NCBI GenBank assembly: GCA_036658435.1
Contig: JAVXEO010000021.1
Coordinates: 1-31,603 of the forward strand
Reading direction: 5' to 3'
DNA: 31,603 nucleotides
DNA from: DIGJ01 sp036658435
Lineage (GTDB): Bacteria; Bacillota; Clostridia; Lachnospirales; Lachnospiraceae
Below are positions 25,494 to 31,603 of the stretch, one piece after another (positions within the stretch are counted from its first letter, which is position 1; the number at the start of each line of letters is the position of its first letter). Position numbers and translations under genes: made by a program. The notes under the pieces were generated by a model. That model saw nothing but the letters and a program-made list of their open reading frames with translations, did no database searches and was not told where the DNA came from.

Positions 25494-26201
25494 TCAACTT
25501 ATATTTTTTAACTTTTCTCTTTTAAAGTATTCAAAAATTCCCTGACTGATTGCCGTTGCCACTTTTTTTTGATATTCCTCTGTCACGAGTAATGCCGCTT
25601 CCTCTTGATTTGATAAAAATCCACATTCTACAATTACAAAAGGACAGGTTGTCTTTTTCAGCATGTAATAGTCTTCGTTTGTTTTCGCTTCCCGATAATT
25701 ACCGTCTGCAAGAATTTCTTTTATCTTTGCCTGGAGAACAAGAGCCAGCTCTTTTCCCGCTTCTGACCGGGTATGGTAAAAAACCTGTGCTCCCCTAGGA
25801 GAACTTTCCGTAAAACTATTTTGATGAATGCTGACTGCAATTTCCGCATCACTTTGATTGATAAAATCCACTCGCTTTTTCATATCCATTCTCTTTGTAA
25901 TATGGCTGCTTCCCTCCTCATGCAGCGCCTCATCCAATTCCCGAGTCATAACTACCTGATATCCATTTTTCTCTAACTGCTTCTTTAGTTCCAAGGCAAT
26001 AGAAAGATTAATATTTTTTTCAATGGATTGGCAAAGACCTACTTTTCCCGGATCAAATCCTCCATGTCCCGGATCAATGGCTATTAATTTTTTATCCTCC
26101 GTTCTTGAAACCATACTGTCATTTTTCATCCATTTTGAAAGTGCAATGACAAATACGGCCGCTGCACACATAATTACAATTCCTTTTCTTTTTGATATCA
26201 T
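25494..26201 (-). CDS. cwlD: N-acetylmuramoyl-L-alanine amidase, CwlD type
   Basis: This 235-residue Amidase_3 enzyme cleaves the stem peptide from muramic acid. CwlD does this in spore cortex, leading to muramic lactam. The N-terminus has a single membrane/signal segment (residues 7-22). Zinc and catalytic residues are His46 (DPGHGG), Glu61, His126 (SIHQNSF) and Glu192 (VECGF). Length and the lack of cell-wall repeats match CwlD rather than large autolysins. Presence of this gene suggests a spore former. GGGGAG lies about ten bases before the start. A weak TATAAT lies at 26232-26237 upstream on minus. Confidence 0.88.
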   Translation of the reverse strand: MISKRKGIVIMCAAAVFVIALSKWMKNDSMVSRTEDKKLIAIDPGHGGFDPGKVGLCQSIEKNINLSIALELKKQLEKNGYQVVMTRELDEALHEEGSSHITKRMDMKKRVDFINQSDAEIAVSIHQNSFTESSPRGAQVFYHTRSEAGKELALVLQAKIKEILADGNYREAKTNEDYYMLKKTTCPFVIVECGFLSNQEEAALLVTEEYQKKVATAISQGIFEYFKREKLKNIS

Positions 26202-26276
26202 AAAAAAACGCTCCCCATATATTGATTTCTAATTATATGTGAATCGTTCTTTTTATAGTCATTTTATATTATTTTT

Positions 26277-27449
26277 CTACGGTGTTGTGCTTAAAATTTT
26301 TAGGATTGCCTGTATTGCAAAGTCAATTTCTTCCTTTGTGTTTTCATATCCAAAGGAAAATCGAAGAGTTCCCTTTGGGAAAGTCCCCAATGTTTTGTGT
26401 GCATTTGGTGCACAGTGCATTCCCACACGGGTTTGGATGTGATATTCACTGTCTAAAAGAAAAGCAAGGGTTGCTTCATCCATTGTTTTGCACTGAATAC
26501 TTACTACGGCGCTTCTATCTTCACCTGTTTTCTTTCCAATTAGAATCAAATCCTCTATCTTTAAAATTTCCTGAATAAAATACTCCGTCAGCTGCCTTTC
26601 TTTTTCGCAAATGTGCTCCATTCCAATCTTTTCTATGGAAGTAATTCCCGCAGATAAGCCTATGATTCCCGGCAAATTCAGCGTTCCTGCCTCAAACTTG
26701 TCCGGCAAAAAATCCGGCGTATCTTCTGTATCGGAAACACTTCCGGTTCCTCCTGTTATTAGTGAAACCATATCTTCCGCCATTTCATCTGTAATTATGA
26801 ATCCACCGATGCCCTGGGGACCAAGCAGTCCTTTATGCCCTGTAAAAGCCAGTGCATCAATATGCATTTTCCTCATGGATATTGGAACTATTCCTGCTGT
26901 CTGTGCGCTGTCTACAATGAATTTAATCCCATGTTTACAGGCAATTTCTCCCACCTCTTTTATGGGCATCAGCGTTCCGCAAATATTAGAAGCATGTGTC
27001 ATTATAATTGCTTTTGTATTGGCCTTTATCCTCTTTTCCACTTCTTCTATATAAAGTTCTCCCATGGGGCTGCATGGTATTCGGTCAAAGGTAATCCTCT
27101 CTTCTTTTTGGAGCTGTACAAGGGGGCGCATCACCGCATTATGTTCCATTGCACTTACCAATACATGATCTCCTTTTTTTAAGAATCCCTTTATAATAAA
27201 ATTCAGTGCATAGGTAATATTTTCCGTAAAGATAACGTTTTTCACCATTTCCGGAAGTGGCACAAAGTCAAACAGCTTACATAATTGTTCCCTTGTTTCA
27301 TATACCGCTCCCGCAGTTTCATAGGCTTCCTCATAGCTTCCCCGGTTAATATTTACGCCTACTTCCCTCATAAAGCAACTCATTGCTTCAATCACGCCTT
27401 CCCCTTTTGGATAAGAAGTGGCAGCATGATCCATATAAATTCTATTCAT
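26277..27449 (-). CDS. Cysteine-desulfurase family aminotransferase (selenium-linked subtype)
   Basis: This 390-residue PLP enzyme of the NifS/class V group should mobilise sulfur from cysteine or selenium from selenocysteine as a persulfide or perselenide. Asp180 (DSAQT) and Lys206 (TGHKG) are the PLP-binding residues. Cys346 in RVGMHCAPNAHKTLG is the expected nucleophile on the catalytic loop. Its sequence style (MIYMDHAATSYPK-like start, GTLNLPGI) fits the subtype often found beside selenium genes (TIGR01977, from memory). It is divergent from YedE, TusA-like and DUF3343 genes, which strengthens a role in selenium or sulfur delivery. A selenium preference is inference. Confidence 0.88.
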   Translation of the reverse strand: MNRIYMDHAATSYPKGEGVIEAMSCFMREVGVNINRGSYEEAYETAGAVYETREQLCKLFDFVPLPEMVKNVIFTENITYALNFIIKGFLKKGDHVLVSAMEHNAVMRPLVQLQKEERITFDRIPCSPMGELYIEEVEKRIKANTKAIIMTHASNICGTLMPIKEVGEIACKHGIKFIVDSAQTAGIVPISMRKMHIDALAFTGHKGLLGPQGIGGFIITDEMAEDMVSLITGGTGSVSDTEDTPDFLPDKFEAGTLNLPGIIGLSAGITSIEKIGMEHICEKERQLTEYFIQEILKIEDLILIGKKTGEDRSAVVSIQCKTMDEATLAFLLDSEYHIQTRVGMHCAPNAHKTLGTFPKGTLRFSFGYENTKEEIDFAIQAILKILSTTP

Positions 27450-27506
27450 GATCCGGCCTTTCTGACTGTGTAAATTTCCTTCTGCAGTCCTTTTTTTCTC
27501 TTTTAA

Positions 27507-27515
27507 ATTATAGCA
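27507..27515 (-). promoter_or_regulatory. Extended -10 promoter of the desulfurase gene
   Basis: On minus, TGC-TATAAT, with no good -35. The transcript leader would be about 50 bases. Confidence 0.6.
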
Positions 27516-27652
27516 CAGATTCTCTTAGTACTGGTAATTTTACTTATAGATTATTTCTATAAATCTTTCTTTCCCATATAGAATATTAATTTCCCTATTT
27601 CTTTGTTACATGGTATGCTAAGGAAACAAATAACTTCTACAAAAGAAAATGT

Positions 27653-27662
27653 GGAGGAGAGG
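27653..27662 (+). promoter_or_regulatory. Ribosome site before yedE with a tiny upstream ORF
   Basis: GGAGGAGAGG precedes an ATG at 27663 that opens only four codons (MKFI); its TGA stop overlaps the yedE ATG at 27674 as ATGA. The same site is about 11 bases from the yedE start, so either coupling or direct initiation is possible. Confidence 0.4.
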
Positions 27663-27673
27663 ATGAAATTTAT

Positions 27674-28732
27674 ATGAAAGAAAAACGTAACATACTTATT
27701 GTAGGTGCAATCATTGGTGTAATCTCGGTTGCCCTTGTTTATTTTGGCAATCCCGCTAATATGGGCTTTTGCCTTGCCTGCTTCGTCCGTGACACCGCCG
27801 GCGGTTTAGGTCTTCACCGGGCAGAGGTGGTTCAGTACGTAAGACCAGAATTAATTGGTCTTCTATTAGGTTCCTGTCTTTTCGCTTTTGCAAAAAAAGA
27901 ATTTTCACCACGGGGAGGCAGTTCCCCTTTTACCCGTTTTCTAATTGCCTTTTTTGTTATGATTGGTGCCTTAATGTTCCTGGGATGTCCATTCCGTATG
28001 ATTCTTAGACTTGCGGGAGGAGATTTGAATGCAATTATTGGCCTTGTTGGATTTATTGCCGGAATTGGTGTTGGAAGCTATTTCTTAAACAAAGGTTTTA
28101 CCTTAAAGAGAACCCACAAATACGGAATTTTAGAAGGCCTTTCCCTTCCTATTATTTCCATTGTCCTTTTAGCGGTTCTTTTACTGGTGCCCAGTCTTCT
28201 TATTTTTAGTGCAGAAGGTCCCGGTTCCAAGCATGCTCCTGTTGCCATTGCTTTAGCTGCCGGTCTTATTGTTGGTGCTTTGGCACAGAGAACAAGGTTC
28301 TGTATGGTTGGTGGTATTCGTGATTTTATTCTTTTTAAAGAAAGTACCTTGCTTTTAGGCTTTGCCGCTATTGTTGTTGTTGCCTTCATTGGCAATATGG
28401 CAATGGGAAGCTTTCACCTTGGTTTTATCGGCCAGCCCATTGCACATACCGACGGTTTATGGAACTTCCTTGGCATGACTTTAGTTGGTTTTGGTTGTGT
28501 TTTAATTGGTGGATGTCCACTTCGTCAATTTATTCTTGCGGGTGAGGGAAATAGCGATTCCGGAATTACGATTATAGGACTTCTTGTTGGTGCTGCTTTC
28601 TGTCATAATTTTAAGCTGGCCTCTTCTCCAGATGGTCCTACACCAAATGGTAAGATTGCTGTTCTTTTAGGTTTTCTTGTACTCTTTGTCATTGCTTTTG
28701 TCAATTCGGGAAAACAGACTACCGATAATTAA
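27674..28732 (+). CDS. yedE: YedE/YeeE-type membrane transporter, selenium-associated
   Basis: This 352-residue integral membrane protein belongs to the YeeE/YedE family, whose studied members import thiosulfate; the selenium-linked branch is thought to carry a selenium compound. About nine membrane segments are visible. Conserved cysteines lie in NPANMGFCLACFVRD (Cys33, Cys36), LGCPFRM (Cys105), RTRFCMVGGIRD (Cys210) and GGCPLRQ (Cys281); these line the transport path in the family. It begins a three-gene operon with a TusA-like and a DUF3343 gene. The substrate is not proven by sequence. Confidence 0.88.
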   Translation: MKEKRNILIVGAIIGVISVALVYFGNPANMGFCLACFVRDTAGGLGLHRAEVVQYVRPELIGLLLGSCLFAFAKKEFSPRGGSSPFTRFLIAFFVMIGALMFLGCPFRMILRLAGGDLNAIIGLVGFIAGIGVGSYFLNKGFTLKRTHKYGILEGLSLPIISIVLLAVLLLVPSLLIFSAEGPGSKHAPVAIALAAGLIVGALAQRTRFCMVGGIRDFILFKESTLLLGFAAIVVVAFIGNMAMGSFHLGFIGQPIAHTDGLWNFLGMTLVGFGCVLIGGCPLRQFILAGEGNSDSGITIIGLLVGAAFCHNFKLASSPDGPTPNGKIAVLLGFLVLFVIAFVNSGKQTTDN

Positions 28733-28757
28733 CTTAACGAATTAGGAGGATTTTATT

Positions 28758-28967
28758 ATGAATACAATTGATGCCCGTGGATATTCTTGTCCCCAGCCCG
28801 TTCTTATGGCAAAAAAAGCCTTTGCATCCAAGGAAAATGAGTATACTATTTTTGTGGATACCAATGCTGCCAAGGAAAATGTAACTCGTTTTGCAACTCA
28901 TTCCGGTTTTCAAGTTTCCTGTAAGGAAACCGAAGGTGAGTATTATACTTTAACCATAAGCAGGTAA
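28758..28967 (+). CDS. TusA-like sulfurtransferase/selenium carrier
   Basis: This 69-residue protein is a complete TusA fold: strand, then Cys11 in SCPQPV (the CPxP motif), helix, and VDTNAAKENVTRFATHSGF. The cysteine would carry persulfide or perselenide. Selenium-linked YedF proteins have this domain fused to a DsrE-like domain of similar or larger size; here only the TusA part is present. TAGGAGG lies about ten bases upstream. DUF3343 follows four bases later. Confidence 0.9.
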   Translation: MNTIDARGYSCPQPVLMAKKAFASKENEYTIFVDTNAAKENVTRFATHSGFQVSCKETEGEYYTLTISR

Positions 28968-28971
28968 GCCT

Positions 28972-29217
28972 ATGAGCAATTATATTATAACATTCTATTC
29001 TCATTTTAATGCCATTGGTTTTCAGAAGGCCATGAAAAAGATAGGTATTGCGTCTGTTTTAATGCCGATTCCAAGACATTTAAGTTCCTCTTGTGGGACT
29101 TGCGTCAAGGTCACCACCATGGAAGAAGAAGTTTATGACTCCTTTTCTTCCTATGATGGTATCGAAAAAATATTTCTTGTAAAAGACAAAGAAGTTATTC
29201 TTCTACATGAAAGTTAG
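28972..29217 (+). CDS. DUF3343 putative Se/S carrier protein
   Basis: This 81-residue protein matches the DUF3343 (putative selenium/sulfur carrier) family. The hallmark is PRHLSSSCGTCVK with Cys41 and Cys44, a pair suited to holding a persulfide or perselenide. It is the last gene of the yedE operon; the final codons and stop lie in the left arm of the terminator. Function is inferred from family naming and neighbours. Confidence 0.85.
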   Translation: MSNYIITFYSHFNAIGFQKAMKKIGIASVLMPIPRHLSSSCGTCVKVTTMEEEVYDSFSSYDGIEKIFLVKDKEVILLHES

Positions 29218-29258
29218 GTGCTAAGAAAAGTTTAACGCTTTCTTAGCACCTAACTTTC
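29209..29258 (+). terminator. Long hairpin terminator after the Se/S carrier gene
   Basis: A perfect 20-base stem (29209-29228 with 29239-29258) around a ten-base loop, followed by TTTAAATAT. The left arm contains the last two full codons and the TAG stop of the DUF3343 gene. Confidence 0.85.
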
Positions 29259-29266
29259 TTTAAATA

Positions 29267-29275
29267 TGCTAAAAT
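29267..29275 (+). promoter_or_regulatory. Extended -10 promoter of secDF
   Basis: TGC-TAAAAT lies just after the upstream terminator; no convincing -35 is seen because the terminator arm occupies that place. The leader would be about 40 bases with GGGG eight bases before the ATG. Confidence 0.5.
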
Positions 29276-29321
29276 CTATGAAGAATATAAATACTACGCA
29301 CATGAAAAAGGGGAACATGAA

Positions 29322-31547
29322 ATGAAACCAAGTAAAAAGTTGTTAGCTATTCTTTTATCCAGTATTACCATCCTTGTATTGATTGCTATTTTCGGTATCG
29401 GAGATTCCGTAAAGGGTGTAAAGGAAATGAGATATGGAATTGATATTCGAGGTGGTGTGGAAGCTATCTTTGAGCCTCAAAATCTTTCCAGAAAAGCAAC
29501 CGAAAAAGAATTAGAAACTGCACGTCTTGTTATTGAAACTCGTTTGGATGCAAAGAAGATCGCAGACCGTGAAGTCACTGTGGATAAAAAAGGTGGCTAT
29601 ATTATTGTCCGTTTTCCTTGGAAATCCGATGAAGCTGCTTTTAATCCGGAAGATGCCATCAGTGAGTTAGGAGAGATGGCACAGCTGACTTTCCGCGATC
29701 CGGAAGGTAATGTACTGGTAAAGGGATCTAATATAACGAAGGCAAGCCCAGAGCAGCAGACCAATGGCGTTCAAAATGAGTATGTAGTCTCTCTAAACTT
29801 CGATGCTGTAGGTTCAACGGATTTTGCCAATGCAACCGAAAAACTAGTTGGTCAGAATATGGGGATTTATATGGATGACCAGCTGATCTCCAATCCTACC
29901 GTAGAAACAAAAATAACCGGAGGGAAAGCCGTTATTAATGGTATGGAGGATTTTGCAGAAGCACAGAATCTTGCTGATAAAATAAATGCCGGATCCCTGC
30001 CGTTTTCTTTATCCACCACCAACTTTTCAACCATTAGCCCTTCCCTTGGAAATAATGCACTTAAGGTTATGGTAGTGGCAGGAGCGATTGCTTTTATTTT
30101 AGTTTGTCTCTTTATGATTTTTTATTACAGACTTCCGGGAATCATTTCCTGTTTTACCTTATTGCTCCAAATGACACTGCAGCTCCTTGCAATTTCTATT
30201 CCGCAGTATACTTTAACTTTACCTGGAATTGCCGGAATTATTTTGTCTCTTGGCATGGCAGTAGATGCCAATATTATTATTTCAGAGCGGATTACCGAAG
30301 AACTTAAAAAGGGGCTTTCCCTTCGAAGTGCCGTTAAATCCGGATATAAAAATGCCTTTTCTTCTGTCCTGGACGGTAATATTACCACCGCTATTGTTGC
30401 CGTTATTCTTATGTTTTTTGGCTCCGGATCCATGCTGAGTTTTGGTTATACCCTCTTGGCAGGAACCATTATTAATGTAATAATTGGTGTTAATGTTTCA
30501 AAGCATTTATTATTATCCGTTTTAGAATTTGTTCCTTTAAGAAAAGACAACTATTTCCGTTTGAAAAAAGAAGTTCGTATTAAATCTATTTTTCAGAAGC
30601 GAAAGATTTTTGCTGCTATTAGCGGCGTCCTTTTCTTAATTGGTATTGCCGCCTGTGTACGCAATGGCGTCCACCTGGACACCCAGTTTACCGGTGGTGT
30701 GGTTATTAATTACTCCATCAGCACGACCTTAGATACCGAAGCTATAAAAGATACGGTAGAGCCCCTGATCAATCGACCTTTAACCGTACAAATTACAGAA
30801 AATCAAATTACAGACACAACCAGTCTTGTTTTAACCCTTGCCGGAAATGAAGGAATTTCTCCAAATACACAAAAAGAAATAACCGACCTTCTTGCCAAGA
30901 CTTATCCAGACAGCAGCGTTACTTTAGCACAGACTTATGTTGTAGAACCTTATATTGGAGCAAAGGCACTTAAGAACGCAGGCATTGCCATTATCCTGTC
31001 TATCATTTTTATATTACTTTATGTATGGATTCGATTCTCTGCCTTAAGTGGAATTCCGGCAGGTATTACCTCTGTTTTGGCTTTAGTGCATGATGTTATC
31101 ATTGTATTTTTTTCCTTTGTTGTATTTGGGATTCCGCTCAACGATGCCTTTGTGGCGGTTGTGTTAACTATTATTGGTTATTCTATTAATGATACCATCG
31201 TTGTTTACGATCGCATTCGTGAAAATCGAAAAGCAAATCCCAAAATGGGTATTGTGGAGTTGGTAAATGAAAGTGTGTCTCAGACATTGGCTCGTTCCAT
31301 AAATACTTCCATTACCACCGGAATGTGCGTCCTGATTATACTGGTTGCTTCCTTTATGTTCCATATTCCTTCCATTACACAGTTTTCACTTCCTATGTTT
31401 CTAGGGCTAATCAGTGGATGTTACTCTTCCGTGTGTATTGCCGCGACTCTATGGGCCTTATGGGAGAGAAGAGGAGAAAAGATTGAAAAGGTAGAAAAAG
31501 TACAGGAATTAGAAACTACGGACAGTCCAAAAGGTACTTGGATATAG
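29322..31547 (+). CDS. secDF: Fused protein translocase subunit SecDF
   Basis: This 741-residue membrane protein uses ion motive force to help pull secreted proteins through SecYEG. The SecD half has an N-terminal helix, MRYGIDIRGGVEAIF near residue 37, an extracytoplasmic P1 domain to about residue 240, and GMAVDANIIISERI near 310, which holds the conserved membrane aspartate. The SecF half begins near residue 430 with LDTQFTGGVVINY near 450 and contains GYSINDTIVVYDRIREN near 620. Fusion and length match Bacillus SecDF. Given the sodium-type ATPase nearby, ion choice (Na+ or H+) is an open point. Confidence 0.96.
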   Translation: MKPSKKLLAILLSSITILVLIAIFGIGDSVKGVKEMRYGIDIRGGVEAIFEPQNLSRKATEKELETARLVIETRLDAKKIADREVTVDKKGGYIIVRFPWKSDEAAFNPEDAISELGEMAQLTFRDPEGNVLVKGSNITKASPEQQTNGVQNEYVVSLNFDAVGSTDFANATEKLVGQNMGIYMDDQLISNPTVETKITGGKAVINGMEDFAEAQNLADKINAGSLPFSLSTTNFSTISPSLGNNALKVMVVAGAIAFILVCLFMIFYYRLPGIISCFTLLLQMTLQLLAISIPQYTLTLPGIAGIILSLGMAVDANIIISERITEELKKGLSLRSAVKSGYKNAFSSVLDGNITTAIVAVILMFFGSGSMLSFGYTLLAGTIINVIIGVNVSKHLLLSVLEFVPLRKDNYFRLKKEVRIKSIFQKRKIFAAISGVLFLIGIAACVRNGVHLDTQFTGGVVINYSISTTLDTEAIKDTVEPLINRPLTVQITENQITDTTSLVLTLAGNEGISPNTQKEITDLLAKTYPDSSVTLAQTYVVEPYIGAKALKNAGIAIILSIIFILLYVWIRFSALSGIPAGITSVLALVHDVIIVFFSFVVFGIPLNDAFVAVVLTIIGYSINDTIVVYDRIRENRKANPKMGIVELVNESVSQTLARSINTSITTGMCVLIILVASFMFHIPSITQFSLPMFLGLISGCYSSVCIAATLWALWERRGEKIEKVEKVQELETTDSPKGTWI

Positions 31548-31567
31548 ATTAAAATGCTCCCTTAGAT

Positions 31568-31586
31568 TGCGCCCATGCTGGGCGCA
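31568..31586. repeat. GC-rich perfect hairpin downstream of secDF
   Basis: TGCGCCCA-TGC-TGGGCGCA is a perfect eight-base stem with a three-base loop, in an AT-rich setting, 20 bases after the secDF stop. It has no T run on either strand (AAAAAAG follows on plus), so it is not a standard terminator. It may be a dispersed repeat or part of a feature cut by the window edge. Confidence 0.5.
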
Positions 31587-31603
31587 CCAAAAAAGAGGTC
31601 TAT

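Noticed and set aside
26611..27054. 147-codon plus-strand frame
   Set aside because: Antisense shadow of the desulfurase gene, which has all its active-site residues.
27674..29217. Selenocysteine-encoding TGA in the selenium locus
   Set aside because: The genes end at ordinary stops with family-normal lengths, and no in-frame TGA followed by conserved sequence was seen.
1..31603. CRISPR arrays, tRNA or rRNA genes, insertion sequences, phage genes
   Set aside because: No spaced direct repeats, cloverleaf-like ends, transposase motifs or phage genes were seen on either strand.

Overview
The window is AT-rich, gene-dense chromosomal DNA of a low-GC Gram-positive anaerobe, most likely a spore-forming member of the Clostridia (Lachnospiraceae-like). 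The basis is strong GGAGG-type ribosome binding sites, LacI-controlled sugar operons, a CwlD-type sporulation amidase, a fused SecDF, an F-type ATPase whose c subunit carries a sodium-binding signature, and a selenium-handling gene set. I see no rRNA, tRNA, CRISPR, insertion sequence or phage gene. No gap between genes exceeds 300 bases.

Region 1 (6-8232, minus strand) is a sugar-uptake operon. It runs LacI regulator, lipoprotein binding protein, two MalF/MalG-type permeases, a 609-residue protein of uncertain family, a 71-residue zinc ribbon and a GH20 hexosaminidase. It has no ATPase of its own. Its promoter has a consensus -35 box and is flanked by two near-identical operators about 141 bp apart. 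Region 2 (8476-14638, minus) is a ribose operon, rbsK-rbsD-rbsA-rbsC-rbsB, preceded by a second LacI-type regulator gene; operators of one type lie before both the regulator and rbsK. A long perfect hairpin separates regions 1 and 2.

Region 3 (14759-23135, minus) is a CorA magnesium channel gene behind a complete ATP synthase operon, atpZ-atpI-atpB-atpE-atpF-atpH-atpA-atpG-atpD-atpC, with a clear promoter and a terminator. Region 4 (23289-26201) has a plus-strand DUF402 gene convergent with a minus-strand group: cwlD, a Sua5-type tRNA t6A enzyme gene and a low-molecular-weight phosphatase-like gene. The last of these has lost its catalytic cysteine. The two convergent genes abut exactly and share one hairpin whose loop is their two stop codons.

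Region 5 (26277-29258) is a probable selenium/sulfur trafficking locus: a cysteine-desulfurase-like gene on minus, divergent from a YedE-type transporter, a TusA-like carrier and a DUF3343 putative Se/S carrier on plus. Region 6 (29267-31586) is secDF, followed by a GC-rich hairpin at the window edge.

The best candidates for under-described biology are the GH20/unknown-protein/zinc-ribbon transport operon, the cysteine-less phosphatase paired with Sua5, and the split selenium locus. No wholly new system is evident.
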